Source: Exilibacterium tricleocarpae (GTDB taxonomy: Bacteria; Pseudomonadota; Gammaproteobacteria; Pseudomonadales; Cellvibrionaceae). From it: a stretch of 64,000 nt of DNA. The notes under the pieces are model-generated. The model saw only the letters and a program-made list of their open reading frames with translations, made no database searches and was not told where the DNA came from. A program made the translations under genes and the position numbers. Location of the stretch: positions 202,840-266,839 of the forward strand of contig NZ_ML660088.1 of NCBI RefSeq assembly GCF_007004655.1, written 5' to 3'. Positions 12,772 to 21,457 of this stretch are shown one piece after another (the stretch's first letter is position 1; each line of letters starts with the position of its first letter).

Positions 12772-14742
12772 ATGAGTAAAATAACCGCCCCCTATGGTAG
12801 CTGGCCCTCTGCGGTTACCACTGAGTTGTTGACCGCCAAGTCTGTGCGCTTGTCGGAGCCGCAGCTGGACGGGACCGATCTCTATTGGATCGAATCCCGG
12901 CCCCTGGAAAAAGGGCGCAACGCCATTGTCCACCGCGACGCCGGTGGCATCACCCGCGATGTGCTTCCGCACCCTCTCAACGCCCGCTCGCGCGTACACG
13001 AATACGGCGGCGGCAGCTTTTGCGTCGACCGGGGTGTGCTGTATTTCGTCTTGTTCGACGACCAGCGCATCTACCGGCTCGACACCCGCCAATCAACACC
13101 CCTGCCGCAACCGCTGACACCGCTGGGCGCCTATCGCCACGCCGATCTGTGCCTGGACCGCCAACGCCGGCGCCTGATCTGTGTACGTGAAGATCACAGC
13201 GTCGATAAAGCGGAGCCGCGCAACACCCTGGTAGCGGTGCCGCTCGACGGCGAGCCGGCGGTCCAGGTTTTGGTACAGGGCGACGACTTCTACGCCAACC
13301 CGCGACTGTCGCCCGCCGGTGATCAGCTGAGCTGGCTGTGCTGGAATCACCCCGATATGCCGTGGGACAGCAGCGAGTGTCGCCTGGCATCCCTGGATAC
13401 GACCGGCCGGCCCGGCCCGGCGCGCACCATCGCCGGTGGCGATGGCGAATCGGTATTTCAGCCGCAGTGGTCACCACAAGGACATCTCTATCTGGTCTCG
13501 GACCGCAGCAACTGGTGGAATCTTTACCGCTATATACCGGCAGCGGGGCCGGTGCGACTGGAACCGGTTGCGCCGCTGGCGGCGGAATTCGCTACCCCGC
13601 AGTGGAGCTTCGGCATGTCGACCTACGGCTTTCTGGGACAGGGCCGTGTATTGTGCTGCTACACCGCCGCCGGGCGCTGGCAGTTGGCTACGCTCGACCC
13701 GGTGGCCGGAGAGCTGACACGGATGGCCGAAGAATTGAGCGATATCTCGGCACTGTGCTGCAACCCGGAAGCCGCCGACGACCAGCCTCAGGCACTGTTC
13801 CTGGGCGCCTCGGCCACCTGCGGCGAGAGCCTCTGGCAGTGGCAAACCGACGGCGGCCTGCAACAGATCGCCACCGCCGGCGATGCCGCCCTGGAACCCG
13901 AGGATATCGCTGTCCCCCGCGCAGTTACCTTTGCCAGCGGCACCGCCCTTGCCCACGGTTTCTACTACCCGCCCACCAACGCGCGCTATCAGGGCCCGGC
14001 TCCTGAAAAACCACCGCTGTTGGTGTTTTGTCACGGCGGCCCCACCGGCGCCACAGAGTCTTCGCTGAACCTGAAGATCCAGTACTGGACCAGCCGCGGC
14101 TTTGCGGTACTGGATGTGAATTATCGCGGCAGCACCGGCTACGGCCGCGATTACCGCCGCCAACTCTACGGCAACTGGGGCATAACCGATGTTGAAGACG
14201 TCTGCGCCGGCGCTGCGCACCTGGTCGAGGAGGGTCTGGCTGACCCGGACCGGCTGGCGATCCGGGGCAGTAGTGCCGGCGGCTACACCGTGCTGGCGGC
14301 GCTGGCGTTTGCCGATACCTTTGCCGCCGGCGCCAGCCTCTATGGCATCGGCGATCTGGAAACCCTCGCGCGGGACACACACAAATTTGAAGCCCGCTAC
14401 ATGGACCGCCTGGTGGGTTCCTATCCGGCCGAGCGCGCACTTTATCGCACCCGCTCACCGGTTCATCACGGCGCGCGCCTCAATTGTCCGGTCATCTTTT
14501 TTCAGGGCTTGGACGATAAAGTGGTGCCGCCCAACCAGGCCGAGACCATGGTGGACATGCTGCGCCGGAGAGGCGTGCCGGTAAGCTATATTACTTTTGC
14601 CGGCGAGGGACACGGTTTTCGCCAGGCCGCCTCCATCAAGCGCGCCCTGGAGAGCGAACTGTCGTTCTACAGCCAATTGTTCGGCTTTACCCCCGCCGAT
14701 GCGATAGAGGCGGTAACCGTGGTCGGGTTGGCGGCGGACTAA
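12772..14742 (+). CDS. S9 family peptidase (acylaminoacyl/dipeptidyl peptidase type)
   Basis: Serine peptidase of the prolyl-oligopeptidase clan, 656 residues. The N-terminal 400 residues form a beta-propeller-like region; the C-terminal 250 are an alpha/beta hydrolase. The nucleophile lies in GSSAGGY (Ser about 501), the acid in QGLDDKVVPP and the His in GEGHGF. Before the nucleophile come HGGPTGATE and NYRGSTGYG, the family's oxyanion region. No signal peptide, so it is probably cytoplasmic. It is 17 bases upstream of greB on the same strand. Confidence 0.93.
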   Translation: MSKITAPYGSWPSAVTTELLTAKSVRLSEPQLDGTDLYWIESRPLEKGRNAIVHRDAGGITRDVLPHPLNARSRVHEYGGGSFCVDRGVLYFVLFDDQRIYRLDTRQSTPLPQPLTPLGAYRHADLCLDRQRRRLICVREDHSVDKAEPRNTLVAVPLDGEPAVQVLVQGDDFYANPRLSPAGDQLSWLCWNHPDMPWDSSECRLASLDTTGRPGPARTIAGGDGESVFQPQWSPQGHLYLVSDRSNWWNLYRYIPAAGPVRLEPVAPLAAEFATPQWSFGMSTYGFLGQGRVLCCYTAAGRWQLATLDPVAGELTRMAEELSDISALCCNPEAADDQPQALFLGASATCGESLWQWQTDGGLQQIATAGDAALEPEDIAVPRAVTFASGTALAHGFYYPPTNARYQGPAPEKPPLLVFCHGGPTGATESSLNLKIQYWTSRGFAVLDVNYRGSTGYGRDYRRQLYGNWGITDVEDVCAGAAHLVEEGLADPDRLAIRGSSAGGYTVLAALAFADTFAAGASLYGIGDLETLARDTHKFEARYMDRLVGSYPAERALYRTRSPVHHGARLNCPVIFFQGLDDKVVPPNQAETMVDMLRRRGVPVSYITFAGEGHGFRQAASIKRALESELSFYSQLFGFTPADAIEAVTVVGLAAD

Positions 14743-14759
14743 AGAATGAGGTTCATCGC

Positions 14760-15233
14760 TTGCGCACACCACTGATTACCCGGCAAGGCTACGAAAGCCT
14801 TCGCCAAGAACTTGACCAGTTATGGCGGATCGAACGCCCTGAGGTGACCAACAAGGTCGCCTGGGCGGCAAGCCTTGGCGATCGCAGCGAAAATGCCGAC
14901 TATCAATACAACAAGAAAAGGCTGCGCGAGATAGACCGCCGGGTTCGCTACCTGCGCAAATGTCTCGAAAACCTCAAAATAGTGGACTACCGGTCCGAGC
15001 AAGAGGGTAAGGTTTTTTTTGGTGCCTGGGTGGAGGTCGAGAACGAGGCCGGCACTACGCTGAAGTTCCGGATTGTGGGCTACGATGAGATATTCAGCCG
15101 CAAAGACTACATCTCGATAGACTCTCCCATGGCCAGGGCTTTGTTGAAAAAAGAAGTCGACGACGAAGCCGTGGTAAAAACGGAAGCCGGCACTATCACC
15201 TGGTGCATCAACTCTATCGAATACGAAAAGTAA
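14760..15233 (+). CDS. greB: Transcription elongation factor GreB
   Basis: Rescues backtracked RNA polymerase by stimulating transcript cleavage. 157 residues in two parts: an N-terminal coiled coil with the acidic tip (SLGDRSENADYQYNKKRLRE) and a C-terminal FKBP-like domain (RIVGYDEIF, KDYISIDSPMARALL). The start is a TTG: it matches the conserved beginning TPLITRQGYE and has GAGG 8-9 bases upstream, while the nearby ATG at 14746 is in another frame and stops after nine codons. Confidence 0.96.
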   Translation: MRTPLITRQGYESLRQELDQLWRIERPEVTNKVAWAASLGDRSENADYQYNKKRLREIDRRVRYLRKCLENLKIVDYRSEQEGKVFFGAWVEVENEAGTTLKFRIVGYDEIFSRKDYISIDSPMARALLKKEVDDEAVVKTEAGTITWCINSIEYEK

Positions 15234-15560
15234 TCTATTCACTGTGCCAACAAAAATAACTCGAACTATCCGCGTGCAGCGTCCGCCAGTCGAGTCTTGA
15301 TTGGCCCGGCCCTGTCATTCAGACATACCAGTGAAGCAAAAGTGAGCACAATGACTACGGAGAATATCCGCAAACTTTTCGCGCCTTTAGCATCGTAGCT
15401 CTCCCGCCAAGCACCCCTTAAAAGAAAAGCGAACGTGTAAGTAGCCACGGATTTATGCACTAATTTCACGCCCATGCACGCAAGATACCTCGCTACCGCC
15501 AGCCTCAAAACAGTAAGGCAGACGGTACATTCTCGGCGTTCCGCCCAGGCCCTCTCAACC

Positions 15561-15618
15561 TTTACAAAATGTTAACAATATCCTAGCTTTTACAAATTAG
15601 TAACAAATAGGATATGTG
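15561..15618 (+). promoter_or_regulatory. Possible AT-rich promoter region
   Basis: The 446-base gap between greB and the next gene holds no supported gene, but its last 120 bases are strongly AT-rich. Two TTTACA boxes occur (15561-15566 and 15589-15594). The second is followed at 17-18 bases by ATATGT/TATGTG, a weak -10 candidate. Predicted by eye only. Confidence 0.3.
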
Positions 15619-15679
15619 TCAAATGCTAGTATTCCGCGCAACTATAAACTACCTGACTTATCTCTTGAAGGGGCAGCTA

Positions 15680-17794
15680 ATGGACTACAATAAACGCCGT
15701 GGTGGCGTTTTCTCTTTAGTACTATTGATCAGTGCATTACTTTTCCAAAGTTCTACAACAATCGCCTCAACAAAAAACGAAAAAATGGTGGCGAGCCAGC
15801 TCAGCAAAATTGAGAGAACTTTTGACCGGCTGCAGAAAGCTACCGATAGCGCTGTAGTGGGAGTACCACTCACCGAACGGGAGCTGAAACGCACGCAAGG
15901 CTATCTGGATAATATCCTGAGATATAAGTCACGAATAGAAAAAATTGATCCCACTTATGACCTGAACGAAATCACTTCACGCTACGATTCCTTTATCACT
16001 TTCTTTGAGAACAAGAAAAAAGAGCCGGCTGGCAAACCCGCCGCAAAGGTGGCAGCCACGCCGGCACAAAAAACAGACGCAAAGACCGTCAATAAAAAGG
16101 TCGGCAGCGGCTCCGGTGCCGCACCAAAGGCGCTTTCCGCAGGCCAGGCAAAAATACTACAGGGGCAGGTCGACAAATTCGAAAGCAACCTTACCCGACT
16201 CGAGAAAATCGTTGACGCCAGCATAGTCGGCGTGCCGTTGACAGACAAAGAAATAAAGAACTCTGACAACTACTTCAAGAGAATCAGCGGTTATATCAAG
16301 AAGATCAAAAACATGGACCCCAGCTACAACCTGGATGAGCTTATTGCCCGCAAAGAATCCTTTGAGTCCTACTTAGATCACAAAAAACAAGAACCAGCCA
16401 GCACGGCCGCCGAAGAAATTAAATCCATATACACCACCTTGGCGAGTATCGAAAAAGGTGCGAGATTCAGAGCAAGACCTCAGTTTAGCTCCGATACCGA
16501 TGTCACGAAAACCTCTTATTATTTCCTGTCGTCGACTTTTGTCACCGCCAAACAAAAAGACCCGAATTATGACTATTCGCAAATAATCGAAAGGTTTCAA
16601 CCCCATGCCCGTGCCTTTGTCGAAGTAACGGGCCGCTTACTGCCGCATATGCCCGGCAGCGACGCAGAGGTCCGCGCCCTGGCAGCATTGGAACCGGCGA
16701 TTAAACTTTCCCGGTGGCTGAGGAACGCCATGTGGGAATCCGGCGACGGCACTATGCCGGCGGCCGAAAAAGCGAAACTGGATCAGTATCTGGCAACCGC
16801 CGAAAAAGAACTCAAAGCAGCCAAATCTGCGGCACCGGAATACTACAAGCCACAACAAGCCCAAAACAGCATAGAGGCACTAAAGTATTTCTCAGTCGCC
16901 AGCACCCGCAATGAGTTTGAGTCGTACGATAAACAGGACACCGCCTGCCAAAAAGCCATAGTCGGAAAGGTTGCCTTCAGCAATGAAACTCTGGGTATAG
17001 AGTGTAGCGAAAAGGACTTTATATCCGCCTACGAACTGGGTCAGCCGCTGAATATTCGCGCCGGTTTCGCCAACTCGGCCGTCAACGAATATATCAAGAT
17101 GCGCAACCATGAAAAGACATTGGGCGTCCCCGGAAGTATCGAAATCAAAGTGGTCTATGAGCTGGACGGCAAGAAAGTGTTTTCCTTTTCCCCGCGCAGC
17201 TTTATCAGCACCCAGCCGTACATCTACGTTGGCTTGCAAACAAAATATTTCCCCCAAACCAACCTGGACTACTATCAGGGCTTCAGGGATATCGTCTTGA
17301 AAATGGTCGATGAGAATATCCGCAAAGCGACATTCGGTATAAAAATCTATGCCCATAACAGTCACCAGGAAGTCGACCCGCAGTTAACGCAGGGGCCGCT
17401 GTTGGCACAGGGTCAGATACCGATCGACGCCTCCACGAAAGCGGCCAAACAGTTTATTTTAAAAGGGCAGGTCGGGGTTCCCGACCCCGGTCCGCTACAC
17501 GGGCGATTTGCCAAAAACGCACAACGCGCAATGCAACGCAGCGAAATCCCCTTCGATGTGCTGCACATGACCAGCAGTGAAGCGACGGTGGTCAAAAACG
17601 GCCTGGGCCTTCCGTTGAAAATAGTCATGGCGGGGGTTGTGGCCAGTAAGCATGAAGACAACACCTGCTCATCTTACGTTCAGTGGTTTAAGCAGACCTA
17701 CACCGGCGGTGGCAACTACTCGGCCGGCCTGTCGCTGGATAAAAAAGAAATCACAAGAACAGTACCCTGCATAGCGGTAGAACAGTATTTGTAG
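15680..17794 (+). CDS. Exported protein of unknown function with duplicated helical repeat
   Basis: 704 residues from ATG 15680, which has gaagggg upstream. Not a family I recognise. A signal peptide (about residues 1-29, VLLISALLFQSSTTIAS) implies export. Two copies of an 80-residue helical repeat follow, each with VGVPLT at its centre and a D-P-T/S-Y-D/N-L motif near its end (about residues 35-115 and 160-240), joined by a Lys/Ala-rich linker. A third helical region (about 245-400) resembles the downstream gene at 17971. The C-terminal 270 residues contain several Cys, look beta-rich and have no evident catalytic motif. An upstream in-frame start at 15614 would bury the signal peptide. Lower GC and more Lys/Asn than its neighbours suggest a different history. 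Confidence 0.8.
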   Translation: MDYNKRRGGVFSLVLLISALLFQSSTTIASTKNEKMVASQLSKIERTFDRLQKATDSAVVGVPLTERELKRTQGYLDNILRYKSRIEKIDPTYDLNEITSRYDSFITFFENKKKEPAGKPAAKVAATPAQKTDAKTVNKKVGSGSGAAPKALSAGQAKILQGQVDKFESNLTRLEKIVDASIVGVPLTDKEIKNSDNYFKRISGYIKKIKNMDPSYNLDELIARKESFESYLDHKKQEPASTAAEEIKSIYTTLASIEKGARFRARPQFSSDTDVTKTSYYFLSSTFVTAKQKDPNYDYSQIIERFQPHARAFVEVTGRLLPHMPGSDAEVRALAALEPAIKLSRWLRNAMWESGDGTMPAAEKAKLDQYLATAEKELKAAKSAAPEYYKPQQAQNSIEALKYFSVASTRNEFESYDKQDTACQKAIVGKVAFSNETLGIECSEKDFISAYELGQPLNIRAGFANSAVNEYIKMRNHEKTLGVPGSIEIKVVYELDGKKVFSFSPRSFISTQPYIYVGLQTKYFPQTNLDYYQGFRDIVLKMVDENIRKATFGIKIYAHNSHQEVDPQLTQGPLLAQGQIPIDASTKAAKQFILKGQVGVPDPGPLHGRFAKNAQRAMQRSEIPFDVLHMTSSEATVVKNGLGLPLKIVMAGVVASKHEDNTCSSYVQWFKQTYTGGGNYSAGLSLDKKEITRTVPCIAVEQYL

Positions 17795-17970
17795 CAAGTT
17801 GCGCCGACTATAGATCGTATCGCCAAATACGGCCGCGGGCACTGAATACACAAAGTATCCGCGGTCACCACCTCGACCTAGTGCCTTCAACGAAAAGCAC
17901 TGAGGCTTCACGGTTTGACTGGAACAGCCTTTAGAAAACTCACAACCTGAGCTACAGGCATTTACCCCAC

Positions 17971-18879
17971 ATGGATAAAATTGCACTTTTCATTTGTTTG
18001 GGCATAAGCTTTGCGCCGATAATTGGCCTGGCCGCGGGCAGTGACGATAAACAAGCGCAGTGGCAGGAGAAGCAGGCTCACTGGCAGGAGCAAAAAACGG
18101 AGCGTGCGTTCTCATCGCTGCGCAAGACACTCGTCACATTGGAAGTGTACCGCAAGCAGGCAATACCACAAGTACCGCTGCGGGGCGAAGTCCGAACCGT
18201 TGCACCCAGAGGGCTGAAACTGATCGCCTCAAGACTGCATATATTGCAAAACACAGACCTTCCTCAACCGCAAAAGCAGGAGATCGAACAGTTTCGCTTA
18301 CGCTACGAAGCGCTCAAAACATTTTTTCAAGAGAAACAAGACGAAACACCGAGCCCGGCTCATCACCATATCCGGTTTCTGCACAGTGAACTGTATATGC
18401 TTGAACAACCCGACTACACATCCAGTAAATTTTTACTCGATCGGCGCCTGTCCATTATCCAGAGCCTCGGCTACAGGGCAGCAAGGATTCGCGAACAGGA
18501 CCCGGATTATCAGCTCACCCCCCTGCTCGAACGCATGGAACCGCTGGCAAAAGAGTATGTCATCGCCAAACAGCGGTTGCTGGAGATTCAACCCGGTTAC
18601 CGGGAGCTGGGCCGGGCGATGACTTACCTGCATTCAGCGGAAAGTCTGATAGGCTCACAGGCACCACCCCGTCACGAGCTTCTCAACACCAATGTCAAAA
18701 AAGCCGCGACTTATGCGGCTGCAGCAAAAAAGCTGGCGCCGGACTACTTCAATCCCACCCGCATGGAAAAAAGATTAGCCTGGGTACTCAAATACACAAA
18801 ACAAGACAACGGTAGCGGGACGGCGGCACAAAACGCACCGGCAGATACCGGCGCAAAATCAGCGTCGCCGAACACCTAG
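17971..18879 (+). CDS. Exported protein of unknown function, paralogue of the preceding gene's middle region
   Basis: 302 residues with an N-terminal signal peptide (about 1-22, ending GLAAG). The rest is predicted to be helical. From about residue 125 it parallels the middle of the preceding protein: LLERMEPLAKEY matches IIERFQPHARAF, and AKKLAPDYFNP matches AKSAAPEYYKP in the same order and spacing. The pair probably arose by duplication and may form a complex or work in one process. 176 bases separate the genes. There is no clear ribosome site. Confidence 0.72.
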   Translation: MDKIALFICLGISFAPIIGLAAGSDDKQAQWQEKQAHWQEQKTERAFSSLRKTLVTLEVYRKQAIPQVPLRGEVRTVAPRGLKLIASRLHILQNTDLPQPQKQEIEQFRLRYEALKTFFQEKQDETPSPAHHHIRFLHSELYMLEQPDYTSSKFLLDRRLSIIQSLGYRAARIREQDPDYQLTPLLERMEPLAKEYVIAKQRLLEIQPGYRELGRAMTYLHSAESLIGSQAPPRHELLNTNVKKAATYAAAAKKLAPDYFNPTRMEKRLAWVLKYTKQDNGSGTAAQNAPADTGAKSASPNT

Positions 18880-18940
18880 ACGACACAGGGCACCCGACAA
18901 GGCCCGGACAAAGACTGATGCCGTTGACCATGGCACTCGC

Positions 18941-19717
18941 TTATCGGGCCTGCATCCGGATACCGCCATCGAGCCGCAGGGTCTCGCCGTTGAGATAAGT
19001 GTTGCTGGCTATATGCACCACCAGGCTGCCGAATTCCGCCGGCAATCCCATCCGTTTCGGAAACTGTATGGCGGCAACCAGATTATCCTGCACCTGTTGC
19101 GGCGCGGCGCGCATCAACGGCGTTCCCATAATGCCCGGCGCTATGGTGTTGACGCGAATCCCCAGCGTCGCCAGGTCCCGCGCCATCGGCAGCGTCAGGC
19201 CGACGATACCGCCCTTGCTGGCGGCGTAGGCACACTGCCCCATCTGTCCCTCGTAGGCGGCAATCGAGGCGGTGTTAATAATCACCCCCCGCTCCCCCGC
19301 CTCGCCCTGGGGCGGGTTTTTTGCCATTTGCGCCGCCGCCAGCCGGGCGACATTAAATGTGCCGGTCAGATTGACAGCCAGCGTTTTCTCAAACGCCGCC
19401 AGCGGCAGCGGTTCGTTATCGCGGTTCAGCACTTTACCGGCGCTGCCGATACCGGCACAGTTGACACACAGGTGAATGGCACCGAACACATCGACAGTGT
19501 CGGCAATTGCTGTGGCCACCGACTGCTCATCGCTGACATCGACCCGCTGGTAACGAACTTTATCCGGCCCCAGCGCCTGCACCGCCTCCTGTGCCAGCTC
19601 CTCGTTGAGATCGAAGATGGCGACCTTGACACCCGCCGCCGCCAACTGATCACAGGCGGCCCGACCCAGACCGGACGCGCCGCCGGTTACCACGGCGACT
19701 TTGTTCTGTAATTCCAT
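18941..19717 (-). CDS. SDR family dehydrogenase, 3-hydroxyacyl-CoA dehydrogenase type 2-like
   Basis: 258 residues, classical short-chain dehydrogenase: TGGASGLG cofactor motif at residues about 11-18, DLNEE acidic loop (NAD preference), NCAG, catalytic Ser in NTASIAAYEG and YAASKGG. The closest family by eye is the HSD17B10/3-hydroxy-2-methylbutyryl-CoA dehydrogenase group, which oxidises 3-hydroxyacyl-CoA in isoleucine and branched fatty acid breakdown. The adjacent acyl-CoA dehydrogenase on the same strand supports a beta-oxidation role. The exact substrate is inferred. Confidence 0.88.
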   Translation of the reverse strand: MELQNKVAVVTGGASGLGRAACDQLAAAGVKVAIFDLNEELAQEAVQALGPDKVRYQRVDVSDEQSVATAIADTVDVFGAIHLCVNCAGIGSAGKVLNRDNEPLPLAAFEKTLAVNLTGTFNVARLAAAQMAKNPPQGEAGERGVIINTASIAAYEGQMGQCAYAASKGGIVGLTLPMARDLATLGIRVNTIAPGIMGTPLMRAAPQQVQDNLVAAIQFPKRMGLPAEFGSLVVHIASNTYLNGETLRLDGGIRMQAR

Positions 19718-19893
19718 AGAATATCCTCAGCTTCTAAATGACACTCGCTGCATGCGCCTAATGTTGGCTCTTAAGAGGATTTGCACAATTTATCAAACCT
19801 CACTTTTTGCCGATCTTAATGAATAGTACCGGGGTAGGTCTGCCCCATCAACGCCGGCATCACAGCCGACACTGGGTTCAAATTAGAAACAGT

Positions 19894-21057
19894 TTACGGG
19901 TAATTGATTTCACTCAAAAGCTGGCGCGCAATGATAATACGCTGCACCTCGCTGGTACCTTCATAGATGGTGGTGATCCGGGCATCGCGGGCCAGGCGCT
20001 CGAGCGGATACTCCTTGATATACCCATAGCCCCCCAACATCTGCAGCGCGGCGTAACAGGCCCGGTTGGCTTTTTCCGAGGCAAACAACTTGGCCATCGA
20101 AGCCTGTTTGGCAAACGGCAGCCCGCCCTCTTTCAACGCCGCCGCGTTCAGCAACAGCAACCGCGCCGCCTCCATATCGGTGTAGTGGTCCGCCAGCATC
20201 CACTGCAACCCCTGAAACTCAGCCAGTGGCTGGCCAAACTGGCGGCGCTCGGTGAGATAGTGTCGGGCATAGTCCAGCGCCGCCCCGCCGAGGCCGAGCG
20301 CCAGCGACCCGATGCCGATACGCCCGCCGGCCAATTCGCCCACGGCGATTCGAAACCCCTGCTCCGGCGCGCCGAGCAGCCCCGAAATGGGCACCAGGCA
20401 ATCCTCGAAATGCACGGTATTGGTGGTCGAAGCTTTCTGACCCATTTTTTCCTCGGCCTTGCCGATCCGCAATCCGGGCGTATCCCGATCGACGAGAAAA
20501 CAGGAGATGCCTTTACCTTTACGCGCGCTCGGGTCAGTCACCGCCCAGACCACAAAGACGCCGGCATAGGCCGCGCTGGTAATAAACATCTTGCTGCCGT
20601 TAAGCCGGTAGTGATCGCCCTCGCACACAGCCGTGGTTTTCATGGCCGCCGGATCACTGCCCGCGTCAGCTTCTGTGAGACAAAAACTACCGGCCGGATA
20701 TTCACCGCTGCACAGGCGCGGCAAGAACTGTTGCTTCTGGGCGGCATTGCCCACCGCCTGAATCACCTCCGCCACCATGTTGGTCACCGAGACGGTCACC
20801 GCGGTGGAGGCACAACCCCGCGCCAGCTCCGTGATGGCGAGGCTGAACGCAATACTGCCCGCCTCGGCACCGCCATAGTCGGCGTCGATGGCCAATCCCA
20901 TAAAACCCAGCTCAGCCAGTTTGCGCAGATTGCCGGTAAACGCCGTCGGGTTTTCACCGCGATCGAAGCTGGCGGCCAGTGGTTCCAGTTCGGCTGCCGC
21001 AAACTGCCGCGCCGTGTCCTGGATCATCTGCTGTTCAGATGTCAGTGTGAAATCCAT
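19894..21057 (-). CDS. Acyl-CoA dehydrogenase
   Basis: FAD-dependent alpha,beta-dehydrogenation of acyl-CoA. 387 residues. Signature segments are present: CLTEADAGSDPAAMKT and the C-terminal IYEGTSEVQRIIIARQLL, whose Glu is the usual catalytic base. Also seen is MLGGYGYIKEYPLERLARDARI. The order acyl-CoA dehydrogenase then SDR on one strand suggests co-expression in branched-chain amino acid or short-chain fatty acid oxidation. A family-A palindromic element begins just 17 bases upstream of its start codon. Confidence 0.94.
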   Translation of the reverse strand: MDFTLTSEQQMIQDTARQFAAAELEPLAASFDRGENPTAFTGNLRKLAELGFMGLAIDADYGGAEAGSIAFSLAITELARGCASTAVTVSVTNMVAEVIQAVGNAAQKQQFLPRLCSGEYPAGSFCLTEADAGSDPAAMKTTAVCEGDHYRLNGSKMFITSAAYAGVFVVWAVTDPSARKGKGISCFLVDRDTPGLRIGKAEEKMGQKASTTNTVHFEDCLVPISGLLGAPEQGFRIAVGELAGGRIGIGSLALGLGGAALDYARHYLTERRQFGQPLAEFQGLQWMLADHYTDMEAARLLLLNAAALKEGGLPFAKQASMAKLFASEKANRACYAALQMLGGYGYIKEYPLERLARDARITTIYEGTSEVQRIIIARQLLSEINYP

Positions 21058-21073
21058 GTGGTTATCGCTCCTA

Positions 21074-21385
21074 ACGCTTCCATCGATAAAGGTTTTTACC
21101 TAAAACGGAATTTGGTGCCCTTGGTCGACACGGTCTCAATCAGGGGGGCGCCTAGCCTACAGTCCTTCGGGACTCGCCGTGAATACCCGCAAGCGGGCCC
21201 AGCCCGAAATCATAGATTTCGGGCGTTCCGCGGGGCAAAGCAGCGCTTCGCTGTTTCCCGCTCCACCCCTGTAGGCTCCTCGCCAGCATCCATGCTGGCG
21301 AAGGTCCCGAAGGACTGTAGGCTAGGCGCCCCCCTGATCGAGACCTGAGTGCCACCGACGTGAAAATCTTTACAGGTCGAAGCAC
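21074..21385. repeat. Palindromic element, family A, copy 1 (full length)
   Basis: About 312 bases. Near-perfect 42-base inverted arms lie at 21132-21173 and 21304-21345 (41 of 42 match). Inside are smaller hairpins (cccgaaatca/tgatttcggg-like at 21202-21222; cgccagcatccatgctggcg at 21281-21300). Outside the arms are flanks shared with copies 2 and 3, ending on the right in ggtcgaagcac (21375-21385). No open frame inside looks coding. Probably a non-autonomous, MITE-like or palindromic repetitive element. It separates the acyl-CoA dehydrogenase start from the aminotransferase stop. Confidence 0.8.
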
Positions 21386-21457
21386 TACCTTCATCCAAAC
21401 ATCACCCTCAAGCAAAACTACCGCCTTTGAGGTTAGTAAACCCGTCGCACCGGCAGT

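Noticed and set aside
18930-18942. 13-base match (atggcactcgctt) to the end of family-B copy 2
   Set aside because: Too short and overlaps the SDR stop codon; may be chance or a single remnant end.
19807-21348. 513-codon plus-strand frame opposite the acyl-CoA dehydrogenase
   Set aside because: It is antisense to a gene with clear family motifs; the product is His/Arg/Gly-rich and runs into a palindromic repeat. Typical shadow in GC-rich DNA.
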